Shown here in pieces: positions 15,789 to 25,640 of a stretch of DNA of 64,000 nt. Position numbers and translations under genes: made by a program. Source of the DNA: Mucilaginibacter sp. (GTDB taxonomy: Bacteria; Bacteroidota; Bacteroidia; Sphingobacteriales; Sphingobacteriaceae). Each line of letters begins with the position of its first letter. Position 1 is the stretch's first letter. The stretch is from NCBI RefSeq assembly GCF_028288205.1, contig NZ_JAQBOD010000042.1:1-64000 (forward strand), read 5' to 3'. Below the pieces are notes generated by a model. The model was not told the DNA's origin. It did not search any database and saw only the letters and a list, made by a program, of their open reading frames with translations.

Positions 15789-18509
15789 TTAAAAGTGTAA
15801 CGTTTGCACATTACGGCTGGCCGCTACCTCTGCTTCAACAGAAACCTTGTTTGGCAACACACCATTTTCATCATATATAACCAGTTTATTAACTCCGGGT
15901 TTTAACCAGCACCCGGGGATATACAATCCGTTTATTTTTATCTTTTCGGGATATCGCCCCAAATTATGCCCGTTAACCCAAGCAGAGCCGTAACTTAAAC
16001 GGGTAGTATTAACCCGCCATATAGGGTGAGAGCCTTTTAAAACCGGAAGGTTTAATGTGGTGCGATAATAGTGCGGCACATTTGAAAAAACATGGGTGTT
16101 ATTCTGAGCCTGTAAAAGGGTGTGCGTAATGGCCTTCCCCGCATATCCTTCCCCAGGGCTGCCAATGACAGCGCTCTTTTGAACTTCTCCTCTTGAGAGG
16201 GGGTGCGGCCGGCGGCGCGATTGCAGGGGTGTATTATTCGTGCGTAAAGGACACACCCCTCCACCCCTCTCAAGAGGGGAATCGCACGGGGCCGGTCCGC
16301 CTTTCATGCGCCATTTGTTTACTGCAATAAGCGGCCCTGATCCATCTGCCTTTTGCAAGGTTACCGGGCCAGAAAGCCCTTTGGCATCAATGGTGTCTAT
16401 TTCGCCTACACGGAATATCAATTTATTCCGCCCGTCATGTGCTGCAAATACCGCAATGGTATGATCCACGCCTGCCGTCAAATTTAAGGTAGGGGTTTTA
16501 TTAAATACCGTCCCCGTATCTATTCGTTTGCCATCTAAAAATAATTCGGCTCTATCGCGAACATTTTTAAATTTCAATATATAATTGCCCGTTTCGGCTA
16601 CTTTTATTTTTTTGCGATACCAGGCATTGGCTGTTATATCGCCGTCGGCTCCCATTTGCAGCGGGTTATCACTTTGTTTCCAACCGCTATCATCGTAGCC
16701 GGGGAGCGCTGCTGACGAAGCGTCTTTAACCTGCCATACACCTAACTTTAGTTTGACTATATGTTGAGCAGTTTGTGGTTTTTGATTTATTTTAATAACT
16801 GCCCCTGTTGGTTTAAATATCCATGTTGGGGAAGTACTTTTATCTGCCCACGGGTGCTCAATGAGCAAACTCAATTTGTTGTTTTTGCCAATCAGATCAG
16901 CAGCATAATCCGGGCCGATAACGATATGTGTTTGTCCGCCTGTTTCTGCAAACCAGCTATGAGAGGCAAGTACATTGTTAACTGTTATTATCCTGATACG
17001 TTGACCGCCTGCTTCAAAGTTATATGCTAAAGGTGATGAACCTATTTTAGCATTAAAGCTCATTATATCATCAACCATTTTAAAATTGGAAGCGCCTTTA
17101 ATGATCTTAGCATCTTTTGGCATATTAAAATATAATTGGGCCGACGATCCGGCATCACCGTAAAGCAATATTGTAGTTGTATTTTCTTGCGAAATAATGC
17201 CATAAATTCTTGTTGGTGCCCACGCCAGTTTAACTTGTGGTGTTAATTGATAATCATGCACAACCGGCATAATTTCGCCGGGTGCCAGTTTAATTTCTGC
17301 GGATGTTTTAACGGTACCATTTGTGGGCGGGTGCAATTTAAATTGATGGGCAACAGAATCAGCATTATCCAAAAAAGCTATTGTCCCCGCCGGGCTTTTG
17401 CGAGCGGTAATTTTTATAGCGGTGTCTGATACGGTTGGTTTGCCATCATCCGCATTGATGCTATTTGCCAATATACTTTGGAAGCTCCGCGCAAACCAAT
17501 TGGCGCGCTTAAAACTATAATACAACGGGCGCAGATCGCCTGCCTGACCAACGGATGCGCCATAATCATAGGATGCGGCGTTATCCCTATCGTTATTATA
17601 ATCAAAGTTTGTGCCGCCATGCGCCATATATACATTGTAGCCATTGCCGCCATGGGCTATTATTTTCCAGGTGCGGCGATCGTACAGGGTCGAGTCCTGC
17701 TCCTGCGGACCATAATTTAAATACCAAACGCCCCAGTACTCGGTAGAGAACCAGGGATTGGGGCGTTTGGGATCATCCAAATTACTTACATCCCCGGCAG
17801 GGTCATTGCCCGAATGCAGTCCGCTAAAAAAATACGGCACTTCTAATCCTAAGGAAATTGTTTTATTTATCAGGTGTCTAAAATAATTGTTAGGGGTAAC
17901 CGTACCCCATGCCGCGCGGTGCTCATTTTCTAACTGTACCATAATAACAGAGCCACCATGGTTAATCTGGTTATGGGTTACTATGGGCATTAACTTGTCA
18001 AAAAACTTGTCAACTGCTGATAAAAACTTCAGATTATCTTCGCGTACCCGCAAACCGGGTTTAAATTTTAACCAGATGGGGAAACCGCCCATGTTCCATT
18101 CGCCACAATAATAGGGGCCAATGCGAACAATGGCATACATGTCCATATCCTTTATCATTTTTAAAAATGCGTTAAGGTCATGATCGCCGGTGAAATTGAA
18201 TTGACCCTCTTTTGGCTCGTGAAAATTCCAGAAAGTATACATTTCTATCGCGTTAAACCCGGCACGCTTTAAGCGCAATAAGCGGTCATGCCAAAGCGCG
18301 CGTGGCACACGGGCGTATTCCATTCCGGCTGATGTTATAAATGTTCGTTTGCCGTTGATTAAAAATCCCCGGGCATCATAATCAATATAAGGTTTGGCTT
18401 TGGGTGATGATGGAAAAATATGGTCATTGCGGGATGGGGTGCCTACGCCGGATTGAGCGCTGGTTTTTATAGCTATAGCTAATAAAATGACGAATAAAAT
18501 ATTCCGCAT
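15789..18509 (-). CDS. GH35 beta-galactosidase, secreted, carrying an in-frame repeat insertion
   Basis: The ATG at 18509 gives a signal peptide (MRNILFVILLAIAIKTSAQ); the longer frame upstream reads through a repeat and is rejected. The protein is about 906 aa. The GH35 barrel shows the acid/base segment MVQLENEHRAAWG and the nucleophile segment WFSTEYWGVWYLNYG, followed by jelly-roll domains with SYGSAWVNGHNLGRYPEKIK near the C-terminus. GH35 enzymes release terminal beta-galactose from plant or other glycans. About 35-40 residues near 740-780 (CDSPLERGGGVCPL to HPLSRGEVQKSAV) are translated from a palindromic repeat and are absent from the family, so activity may be altered. Confidence 0.9.
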   Translation of the reverse strand: MRNILFVILLAIAIKTSAQSGVGTPSRNDHIFPSSPKAKPYIDYDARGFLINGKRTFITSAGMEYARVPRALWHDRLLRLKRAGFNAIEMYTFWNFHEPKEGQFNFTGDHDLNAFLKMIKDMDMYAIVRIGPYYCGEWNMGGFPIWLKFKPGLRVREDNLKFLSAVDKFFDKLMPIVTHNQINHGGSVIMVQLENEHRAAWGTVTPNNYFRHLINKTISLGLEVPYFFSGLHSGNDPAGDVSNLDDPKRPNPWFSTEYWGVWYLNYGPQEQDSTLYDRRTWKIIAHGGNGYNVYMAHGGTNFDYNNDRDNAASYDYGASVGQAGDLRPLYYSFKRANWFARSFQSILANSINADDGKPTVSDTAIKITARKSPAGTIAFLDNADSVAHQFKLHPPTNGTVKTSAEIKLAPGEIMPVVHDYQLTPQVKLAWAPTRIYGIISQENTTTILLYGDAGSSAQLYFNMPKDAKIIKGASNFKMVDDIMSFNAKIGSSPLAYNFEAGGQRIRIITVNNVLASHSWFAETGGQTHIVIGPDYAADLIGKNNKLSLLIEHPWADKSTSPTWIFKPTGAVIKINQKPQTAQHIVKLKLGVWQVKDASSAALPGYDDSGWKQSDNPLQMGADGDITANAWYRKKIKVAETGNYILKFKNVRDRAELFLDGKRIDTGTVFNKTPTLNLTAGVDHTIAVFAAHDGRNKLIFRVGEIDTIDAKGLSGPVTLQKADGSGPLIAVNKWRMKGGPAPCDSPLERGGGVCPLRTNNTPLQSRRRPHPLSRGEVQKSAVIGSPGEGYAGKAITHTLLQAQNNTHVFSNVPHYYRTTLNLPVLKGSHPIWRVNTTRLSYGSAWVNGHNLGRYPEKIKINGLYIPGCWLKPGVNKLVIYDENGVLPNKVSVEAEVAASRNVQTLHF
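16183..16290. repeat. REP-like palindrome inserted in the GH35 coding sequence
   Basis: CTCCTCTTGAGAGGGGGTGC (about 16188-16207) and CACCCCTCTCAAGAGGGGAA (about 16262-16281) are inverted copies with a spacer that includes ACACCCCTCC and GGGGTGT pairs. The insert keeps the reading frame. The same family lies between genes elsewhere in this window. Confidence 0.82.
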
Positions 18510-18527
18510 AAAAATAATCTTTAGCGC

Positions 18528-18655
18528 AATTCCCTCCCAACGGGAGGGGTGCTGTTGGTTGTGTAGTGGCAGGGAGGGGTTTCGCCGATATACATCATGT
18601 TCATTAAACCCCTTCCTCCCCTTCCCAAGGGAAGGAATCGCACAAGCCGTGCTCT
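18528..18655. repeat. Pair of REP-like palindromes upstream of GH35
   Basis: TTCCCTCCCAACGGGAGGG (18530-18548) and CCTTCCCAAGGGAAGG (about 18619-18634) are short stems, connected by GGGAGGGGTTT and AAACCCCTTCC arms that pair with each other. They sit in the leader region of the GH35 gene, so a transcript from further upstream would carry this structure. Confidence 0.7.
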
Positions 18656-18729
18656 CTATAACGTGATTTGACGACACCCTTATTATTAGTAGTAGCAATC
18701 ATTCTGCTAATTTAAAACAACCATTTAAC

Positions 18730-18766
18730 AAAAAAGGAGGCAACTTGTAGCAAGCGCCTCCTTTTT
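18730..18766. terminator. Bidirectional intrinsic terminator
   Basis: AAAAAGGAGGC and GCCTCCTTTTT form an 11-bp stem around a short loop, with an A tract on one side and a T tract on the other. It lies just after the stop of the Gfo/Idh/MocA gene read on the minus strand and would end that transcript before the GH35 gene. Confidence 0.85.
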
Positions 18767-18784
18767 AATATTAAGAGCGGTAAA

Positions 18785-20305
18785 TTATACGCCGCTAAGT
18801 TTCCATGGATCCCTGTACTGGCGTTTAACAAATTGATTTACTTCGTCAACATTGGTAACCTTCAGGTTTACAGCATCATAATTAAGATTAATGTAACGCG
18901 CTGGGTACGATGTGCGTTTACGTCCTAAACTATCGGCACCTGCACCTGTTTCAGAGGCTTTAGGAACATTAACGCCACGTATAGCTAAGTTACACATCAG
19001 CATGGCTTCGGTCAATAAAGCCGCCTCTTCAAACGGAGAGCTGGTTTTCATATTGCCATAACCTGCCAAGCACGCTTCAACCCATTGGGCATAATGGCCG
19101 TCTGTACTGCCTTTTACCCTATCATATTTTTGTGGAACGTTTACTTCATCCATGCGTGAAACCGGTAATAAACGGGCTCTTGCAGCATAGCAGCCGGCCA
19201 TCATTTTACCTTTGGTGCCTATAAACAACATTCCACCGTCGCGCATTTGTCCGCCACCCCATAATTCACTTGGATCTAATTCTTCAGGGCGTGGAGGTAT
19301 TATACCGCCATCCATCCAGTGTACTTTTACCGGCCCTTTTGTTTTATCGGATTTAGGGAAAGTCATGATCGTATAGCTTGAAGCAGGGCCTGTATCAAAT
19401 GAACCTCCGCCACCTACGCTTGTTTGAACGGATGATACATACTGTAAGCCTAATACTTTCATTGGTCCATGTAAAATGTGTGCACCCATATCACCTAATA
19501 CACCGGTGCCATAATCCCACCATCCGCGCCAGTTAAATGGCAATACGTTAATGCCACCAGGTTGATCTGTACCTATCGGGAAAGGTTTAGCTGGTGCTGT
19601 GCCTTGCCATAAATCCCAGTTTAAAGTACTTGGCGGGGTAGCCGATTGTTTAGGCCATTGCAAGCCGTTTGGCGTATTTGCCTGGTGATCTCCCTGTGGC
19701 CAAACCGGGCGGTCTGTCCAGCAGTATACTTCGGTTACATCACCAATTACGCCTGCTTCATACCATTCCATCATTTGTCTAACACCGTCAGCTGATGAGC
19801 CCTGGTTTCCCATTTGGGTTTGTACTTTATATTTATGCCCCATGTTGGCCAGCATACGCGCTTCGTACACATCATGGGCCATTGGTTTTTGTATCCAGGT
19901 ATGTTTTTTTAACTGCATTGCTGCCGAACCAACTACCGCGTGGGTATGATCCGGCGTAGCGATGTGTACCGCGTCGAAGTTTTTATGTTCTTTCTCAAAC
20001 ATCTCTCTCCAATCGATATAACGCTTAGCATCCGGGTATTGGTTAAATACCTTAGCCGCTTTAACTGCATCCACATCGCATAAAAATGCCGATTTAGCTT
20101 TACCGCTTTTAACAAAGGCGGCGATATCGCTGTCTCCTTTTCCGCCGATACCCACACTGGCAATATAAAGGGTATCACTTGGTGCCCTAAAGCCTTTACC
20201 AAGCACAAAACGCGGCACAATAGTAAAAGCAGCAGCAGCAAGAGCGCCCTGCTTCACAAAATTTCTGCGTGAAGTGGCCCCTCCTTTTTCTTCATTTTCT
20301 TTCAT
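18785..20305 (-). CDS. Gfo/Idh/MocA family oxidoreductase with Tat signal
   Basis: The N-terminus (RRNFVKQGALAAAAFTIVPR) is a twin-arginine signal, so the enzyme is exported folded with its cofactor. A Rossmann domain follows (IASVGIGGKGDSD, about residues 48-60; FDAVHIATPDHTHAVV, EKHTWIQKP-like segment WIQKPMAHD), then the alpha/beta C-terminal domain with WWDYGTGVLGDMGAHILHG. This family does NAD(P)-dependent oxidoreduction of sugars and, in Tat-exported members, retaining glycosidase chemistry. The 506-aa length fits the exported group. Substrate unknown. It is followed by a terminator. Confidence 0.9.
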   Translation of the reverse strand: MKENEEKGGATSRRNFVKQGALAAAAFTIVPRFVLGKGFRAPSDTLYIASVGIGGKGDSDIAAFVKSGKAKSAFLCDVDAVKAAKVFNQYPDAKRYIDWREMFEKEHKNFDAVHIATPDHTHAVVGSAAMQLKKHTWIQKPMAHDVYEARMLANMGHKYKVQTQMGNQGSSADGVRQMMEWYEAGVIGDVTEVYCWTDRPVWPQGDHQANTPNGLQWPKQSATPPSTLNWDLWQGTAPAKPFPIGTDQPGGINVLPFNWRGWWDYGTGVLGDMGAHILHGPMKVLGLQYVSSVQTSVGGGGSFDTGPASSYTIMTFPKSDKTKGPVKVHWMDGGIIPPRPEELDPSELWGGGQMRDGGMLFIGTKGKMMAGCYAARARLLPVSRMDEVNVPQKYDRVKGSTDGHYAQWVEACLAGYGNMKTSSPFEEAALLTEAMLMCNLAIRGVNVPKASETGAGADSLGRKRTSYPARYINLNYDAVNLKVTNVDEVNQFVKRQYRDPWKLSGV

Positions 20306-20853
20306 GTTTATTAGTTTTAATTAGTTGTTGTTTTTTAGCTTATACTTGTCAAAAAAGGTTTAAAATACGTTATATAGAATAAATGACGATCTTAAACAGT
20401 TAATTCCTGAACGGCTTTTATAATTGGTTTTAATTAGTCGTGCTATCAATAGTTCATAGCCAAAGGCTGAAATTAAATAATTAAAAATGAATAACTAAAA
20501 AAAAGGAATGCAAAAACCGTAACATTTTTAATATATAGCATTACAATGCTTTTATGCGCTGATTTTTACGCAAACGTATTCGTGACAAAATCCCCTAAAA
20601 AATTTGCTAAAACCTATATGTTATCGATTGCAAACACTGTTTTTTAAAGTATTATTGCAGGTCACATTCATCATATTAAAGTATTTTTTTAAATTTTTTT
20701 TTATCAGAACACATTTAAAAAAAGTGCCTAATTTAGCTCCAGAAACCGATTTGTCTACTTTTCAGGCAGACTATGTATTAAAACCGTTTATAGTTTGACC
20801 GCAAGATTGTTATAATTACAAAATACATATTACTTTTGCCGTCCACAACAGTT
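20306..20853. other. Long A+T-rich divergent intergenic region
   Basis: I see no gene; the 64-codon frame at 20604-20798 lacks a ribosome site and any recognisable feature. On the minus strand TACGTTTG at 20571-20578 could be a -7 box for the Gfo/Idh/MocA gene, which would then have a leader of about 260 nt, but no TTTG lies at the right distance. The right end holds the pentose phosphate operon promoter. Confidence 0.5.
20807..20838 (+). promoter_or_regulatory. Promoter of the pentose phosphate operon
   Basis: TTG at 20807-20809 and TACTTTTG at 20831-20838 are separated by 21 nt and fit the Bacteroidota promoter consensus. Transcription would start near 20844, about 10 nt before the ATG at 20854. 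Confidence 0.65.
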
Positions 20854-21615
20854 ATGGAAAACACTTCTTCACAGCTTAAAGTTCTCTCCGTTGATATTGG
20901 CGGTTCGCATATTAAAGCAACCGTTTTAGATAGTAATGGAACTTTGCTGATGGATTATAACAAAGTTGTAACCCCATTGCCGGCCAATCCGGATAATATA
21001 GTTAAAGCCATAGAAGAACTGGCAAAGGCATTCCCGAATTATAATAAGATATCAGTAGGTTTCCCGGGGTATGTTCGCGACAGCATTGTTAAAACCGCGC
21101 CTAATCTTGATAATGCGTCCTGGGTGAATTTTAACCTGGGTAAGAAACTGGAAGAAGTATTAGGTAAGCCTGCAAAAGTGGTGAATGATGCAGATATGCA
21201 GGGACTTGGCGTAATAAGTGGAAAAGGCCTTGAATTGGTACTAACCCTGGGCACCGGGTTTGGTACGGCGTTATTTTTAGATGGTAAGCTATTGCCGCAT
21301 CTGGAAATTGGCCAAAGCCCTATTACCCGGCATAATACCTATGACAATTATATAGGTGACAGGGCCTATGAAGAAGAAGGCAAAAAGAAATGGAACATTA
21401 GAATGGAACATGTATTACAGGTTCTGAAAACACTGTTCAATTACGACTATTTATATATAGGCGGCGGTAACGCCCGCGAGCTCAATTTTAAACTGGATGC
21501 TAATGTAAAAATAGTAACCAACCAGGACGGAATAAAAGGTGGCGCAAGGTTATGGGCCACAGATGCAAAACCTATGCCCGTTGTACCATCATCAACTATT
21601 AAATCAATTATCTAA
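20854..21615 (+). CDS. ROK-family kinase, polyphosphate glucokinase-like
   Basis: The ATG at 20854 is used because an upstream TTG start would lie inside the promoter box. The 253-aa protein has the ROK phosphate-binding loop VDIGGSHIKATVLD (about 13-26), NDADMQGLG and the LGTGFGTALFLDGKLLPHLE segment typical of the polyphosphate/ATP glucokinase branch. The family forms glucose 6-phosphate, the entry substrate of the pathway encoded by the genes behind it. Whether polyphosphate or ATP is the donor cannot be read from sequence alone. It is first in the operon, 22 nt before tkt. Confidence 0.85.
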   Translation: MENTSSQLKVLSVDIGGSHIKATVLDSNGTLLMDYNKVVTPLPANPDNIVKAIEELAKAFPNYNKISVGFPGYVRDSIVKTAPNLDNASWVNFNLGKKLEEVLGKPAKVVNDADMQGLGVISGKGLELVLTLGTGFGTALFLDGKLLPHLEIGQSPITRHNTYDNYIGDRAYEEEGKKKWNIRMEHVLQVLKTLFNYDYLYIGGGNARELNFKLDANVKIVTNQDGIKGGARLWATDAKPMPVVPSSTIKSII

Positions 21616-21637
21616 AACTATTATATTAAAAAAAGAA

Positions 21638-23647
21638 ATGGATTCAAAAAATCAAAGCGTTGAGGAATTAGGAATTAATACCGTACGAATTTTGTCGGCT
21701 GATGCTGTACAAAAAGCAAACTCGGGCCACCCGGGCACAGCTATGGCGTTGGCGCCTGTTGGCCATGTACTTTGGACGGAGTTTTTAAATTATAATCCTA
21801 AAAACCCTGATTGGGCAAACCGCGACAGGTTTATCTTATCTGCCGGCCACGCCTGTATTTTGCAATACAACTTTTTGCATTTGGTAGGTTATGATCTATC
21901 ATTAGACGATATAAAAAACTTCAGGCAATTACACAGCAAAACCGCCGGCCACCCCGAGTATGGCTTGTGCCCTGGTATTGATGTAACAACCGGTCCGCTT
22001 GGACAAGGCTTTGCAAACGGTGTTGGTTTTGCCATCGCACAAAAACATTTGGCTGGCCGTTATAACAAACCGGGCTTTAATTTATTTGATTACCATATCT
22101 ACGCTATTTGCAGTGATGGCGATATGATGGAGGGTGTAACATCAGAGGCTGCTTCGTTAGCAGGTCACTTAGAGTTGGGTAACCTGATCTATATATATGA
22201 TGATAATAAAATTTCGATTGAAGGCAGTACAGATATAACCTTTAATGAGGATGTAGACGCGCGTTTCAGGGCATATGGCTGGCATGTACAGTCTGTTAAT
22301 GATGCTAATGATGTGAATGGCTTATCATTAGCCTTAAGAAACGCTAAAGCCGAAACACAAAAACCATCGTTAATAAGGGTTCGTTCGCTAATTGCTTATG
22401 GCAGCCCAAATAAATCTGGCACCGCAGGTTCGCACGGTTCGCCGCTTGGTGCTGATGAAATTAAACTGGTTAAAGAGTTTTTTGGCTTTGATCCGGATAA
22501 ATCATTCTATGTACCAAAAGAAGTTGAAGAATATTACAAAGCAAAAGGTGAAAGAGGTATAGGCTACGAGAAAAAATGGAATGAGCTGTTTGCAGATTAC
22601 AAAACCAAATTCCCTGAACTGGCTGCCGAGTATGAATTAACCGTTAGCGGTGAACTACCAAAAGGCTGGTTGGATAAATTACCCGCGTTTAAAGGTTCTG
22701 ACCCTAAAATGGCAACACGCCAGGCATCGGGCAAAGTATTAAATGCAATAGCGGGCAGCTTCCCTAACTTAATTGGCGGCGCTGCGGATCTTTCCCCATC
22801 AACAGAAACTAATCTTAAAGAATCAGATTCATTTACTTCTGAGAACCGTAACGGACGTAACTTCCACTTCGGTATCCGTGAGCATGCAATGGGTTCGGCT
22901 TTAAATGGTATGGCATTAACCAAGGGCTTAAAACCTTTTGGCGCAACATTTTTAATGTTTTCTGAGTATATGCGCCCGCCTATCCGTTTAGCGGCCATTA
23001 TGAAAATAAGCCCGATATTTGTTTATACGCATGATAGTATTGGCTTAGGCGAGGACGGTACAACCCACCAGCCTGTTGAGCAATTGATATCATTACGCTC
23101 TATACCAAACATTACGGTTATTCGCCCGGCTGACGCTAACGAAACCGCACATGCATGGCGCGTGGCTATTGAAAAAACCGGTGGCCCAACTGTACTGGTA
23201 TTTACCCGCCAGGGCCTGCCAATTTTAGACCAGGATAAATATGGTAAAGCAAGCCAGTTAGAACAAGGCGCTTATATCTTGTCAGACTCTGACGGCACTC
23301 CTGACGTTATATTAATGGCAACCGGAAGCGAAGTTGCTTTGATAATGGACGCGCAAGCCAAGCTGAAAGAAGAAGGTATTGCTGCCCGCGTGGTAAGTAT
23401 GCCATCATGGGAGCTGTTTGAAAAACAAGACGCTGCTTATAAAGAGAAAGTGTTCCCTAAAGCAATTAAAAAGCGTTTAGCTGTAGAAATGGCTTCACCG
23501 CTTGGCTGGCATAAATATGTTACCGACGAAGGTGATACCTTGTGTATGACAACCTTCGGCGAATCGGCCCCGGCAGAAGACCTTTATAAATTCTTTGGCT
23601 TTACGGTTGATAATGTAGTGGCAAAAGCAAAAGCGCTTTTAAAATAG
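21638..23647 (+). CDS. tkt: Transketolase
   Basis: The ATG at 21638 follows an AAAAGA stretch and gives 669 aa, the normal length; the frame further upstream overlaps the kinase gene and is rejected. Visible motifs are AVQKANSGHPGTAMALAPVG, the thiamine-diphosphate site GDGDMMEG (within CSDGDMMEGVTSEAASLAGH), a central pyrimidine domain with GIREHAMGSALNGMAL and the C-terminal domain. Transketolase moves two-carbon units between sugar phosphates in the non-oxidative pentose phosphate pathway. It is second in the operon. Confidence 0.97.
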   Translation: MDSKNQSVEELGINTVRILSADAVQKANSGHPGTAMALAPVGHVLWTEFLNYNPKNPDWANRDRFILSAGHACILQYNFLHLVGYDLSLDDIKNFRQLHSKTAGHPEYGLCPGIDVTTGPLGQGFANGVGFAIAQKHLAGRYNKPGFNLFDYHIYAICSDGDMMEGVTSEAASLAGHLELGNLIYIYDDNKISIEGSTDITFNEDVDARFRAYGWHVQSVNDANDVNGLSLALRNAKAETQKPSLIRVRSLIAYGSPNKSGTAGSHGSPLGADEIKLVKEFFGFDPDKSFYVPKEVEEYYKAKGERGIGYEKKWNELFADYKTKFPELAAEYELTVSGELPKGWLDKLPAFKGSDPKMATRQASGKVLNAIAGSFPNLIGGAADLSPSTETNLKESDSFTSENRNGRNFHFGIREHAMGSALNGMALTKGLKPFGATFLMFSEYMRPPIRLAAIMKISPIFVYTHDSIGLGEDGTTHQPVEQLISLRSIPNITVIRPADANETAHAWRVAIEKTGGPTVLVFTRQGLPILDQDKYGKASQLEQGAYILSDSDGTPDVILMATGSEVALIMDAQAKLKEEGIAARVVSMPSWELFEKQDAAYKEKVFPKAIKKRLAVEMASPLGWHKYVTDEGDTLCMTTFGESAPAEDLYKFFGFTVDNVVAKAKALLK

Positions 23648-23715
23648 ATTTGAGTATTGAGATGTGAGATTTGAGACTTTTTTAGTTTCTGTCTCACATC
23701 TTATATCTAACAACA

Positions 23716-24426
23716 ATGGATTGGAATAGCGACATCATCAAAAATCTGAGCTGGGCGGGCACTATAACAAATAGGGCCGGCAAGCAAAAGCTGGCTGATA
23801 AAATTGCCGAAAAGGTAAAGGATGGTGATGTAATAGGTATTGGCTCAGGCTCGACCGCTTATTTAGCTTTATTTGCAATAGCGGCCAAAATAAAAGCCGA
23901 GGAGCTGAATATTAAAGCGATACCAACTTCTATTGAAATTGCACTGGCTTGCACCAGTTTAGGCATACCGTTAACCACGCTATATGAGAACCGGCCCGAC
24001 TGGTTGTTTGATGGCGCCGATGAGGTTGACCCCAATCATTGTTTAATAAAGGGGCGTGGCGGTGCATTGTTTAAAGAGAAGTTGCTGATAAGCTCGAGCA
24101 AGGTAAATTATATTATAATTGATGACACCAAACTGGTAGATAAATTAGGAGCGAAATTTCCTGTACCTATAGAGGTTTTTCCGGCAGCATTACCACACGT
24201 AGAGGAAAAGTTGAAAGAGCTGGGAGCCAATAGCCTGGTTTTAAGATTAGCAACCGGTAAAGATGGACCAGTTATAACCGAGAATGGTAACCTGTTGTTA
24301 GATGTCCGTTTCGCTGAAATAAGCAATGACCTGGAATTTAAAATAAAAGCTATCACCGGGGTAATTGAAAGCGGTTTGTTTATCAACTATGATGTAGAAG
24401 TTTTAGTAGCTTCAAACAGTAGTTAA
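23716..24426 (+). CDS. rpiA: Ribose-5-phosphate isomerase A
   Basis: The 236-aa protein has all RpiA signatures: GIGSGSTAYLALFAIA near residue 40, DGADEVDPNHCLIKGRGGAL and KEKLLISSS. It converts ribulose 5-phosphate and ribose 5-phosphate. The 68-nt gap after tkt contains an inverted repeat (AGATGTGAGA with TCTCACATCT, about 23660-23702), which may reduce but need not stop read-through. Confidence 0.96.
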   Translation: MDWNSDIIKNLSWAGTITNRAGKQKLADKIAEKVKDGDVIGIGSGSTAYLALFAIAAKIKAEELNIKAIPTSIEIALACTSLGIPLTTLYENRPDWLFDGADEVDPNHCLIKGRGGALFKEKLLISSSKVNYIIIDDTKLVDKLGAKFPVPIEVFPAALPHVEEKLKELGANSLVLRLATGKDGPVITENGNLLLDVRFAEISNDLEFKIKAITGVIESGLFINYDVEVLVASNSS

Positions 24427-24532
24427 TAGTATTATTACATGACAATAGGCTGCATAGATGGTACACTTATTGTCGCATAACGCAAAAACAATCACAATTA
24501 ATAAAATAGATCATTAAAAAAAAATTAATATA

Positions 24533-25627
24533 ATGGAAACCAATAAAGTAAAACAAATACACAGTTTCGGTCAAAGCATCTGGCTTGATTTTATTGACCG
24601 GGCTTTTATAAGCAATGGCAAACTTAAAGCTTTAATAGATGACGACGGCATAAGAGGCGTAACCTCTAACCCGGCCATCTTTGAAAAAGCCATAAGCAGC
24701 AGCGATATGTATGATTCTGATATTGCAACACTATCAGATGGTGATAAAACCAATGAGGAAATTTTCTTCGGCCTGGCTATAAAAGATATTCAAAACGCAT
24801 GCGATTTGTTTGCAGGTTTATATAATGAAAGTGCTAAAGGTGATGGATATGTTAGTTTAGAGGTATCTCCATTTTTAGCTTTAAAAGGTGCCGAAACTTT
24901 TGAGCAGGCAAAACTGCTTTGGAAACAAGTTGACCGCCAAAATGTAATGATTAAGATCCCGGGTACACAGCCAGGGTTAGATGCTATCCGCAAATCTATA
25001 GCGCAAGGCATTAACATTAACGTTACCCTGTTGTTTGGCTTGCCGCGTTACGAAGCCGTAACAGAAGCTTATATTTCCGGCTTAGAAGATCATTTGGCTG
25101 CGGGCCACAATATTGAGCACATCTCATCAGTAGCCAGTTTCTTTTTAAGCCGTATTGATGTATTGATCGATCCGATATTAGATGAAAAAGGCTTAGGCGA
25201 TCTGAAAGGCGAAGTTGCCATTGCATCTGCCAAAAAAGCCTACGAAATTTATAAAAGAGTATTCAGCGGCCCGCGTTGGGAAAAACTGGCAGCTAAAGGC
25301 GCTAAACCACAACGTTTACTATGGGCAAGTACCAGCAGCAAGAACCCTGCATTTAAAGACACTAAATATGTTGAGGCTTTGATAGGCGCGGATACTGTTG
25401 ATACCGTGCCGTTGGAAACTATTGAAGCATTCCGCGATCATGGTATTGCTGCAGATACATTAGAGCAAGGATTGGATAAAGCAACCGAAGCTTTAGATCG
25501 TGTTAAAGCGGCAGGTATTGATATTGATCAGATCACGCAGCAATTAGAAGACGAGGGTATTGATAAATTCAACCAACCTTTCGAAAAACTATTACAATCT
25601 ATCGAAGATCAAAAAAGCAAGGTTTAA
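24533..25627 (+). CDS. tal: Transaldolase, long (type 2) form
   Basis: At 364 aa it belongs to the longer transaldolase class (TalB-like enzymes are shorter). It shows IRGVTSNPAIFEKAI near residue 45, the Schiff-base lysine segment RQNVMIKIPGTQPGLDAI, GININVTLLFGLPRYEAV and ASTSSKNPAFKDTKYVEALI. It exchanges three-carbon units between sugar phosphates. The 106-nt gap after rpiA includes a GACAATA/TATTGTC stem, and an internal promoter there is possible. Confidence 0.95.
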   Translation: METNKVKQIHSFGQSIWLDFIDRAFISNGKLKALIDDDGIRGVTSNPAIFEKAISSSDMYDSDIATLSDGDKTNEEIFFGLAIKDIQNACDLFAGLYNESAKGDGYVSLEVSPFLALKGAETFEQAKLLWKQVDRQNVMIKIPGTQPGLDAIRKSIAQGININVTLLFGLPRYEAVTEAYISGLEDHLAAGHNIEHISSVASFFLSRIDVLIDPILDEKGLGDLKGEVAIASAKKAYEIYKRVFSGPRWEKLAAKGAKPQRLLWASTSSKNPAFKDTKYVEALIGADTVDTVPLETIEAFRDHGIAADTLEQGLDKATEALDRVKAAGIDIDQITQQLEDEGIDKFNQPFEKLLQSIEDQKSKV

Positions 25628-25640
25628 ATAAGCTCCCGCA

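Noticed and set aside
18510..18698. N-terminal extension of the GH35 protein
   Set aside because: It translates palindromic repeat sequence; the signal peptide begins at the ATG at 18509.
20604..20798. 64-aa plus-strand frame
   Set aside because: A/T-driven sequence without ribosome site, conserved features or supportive neighbours.
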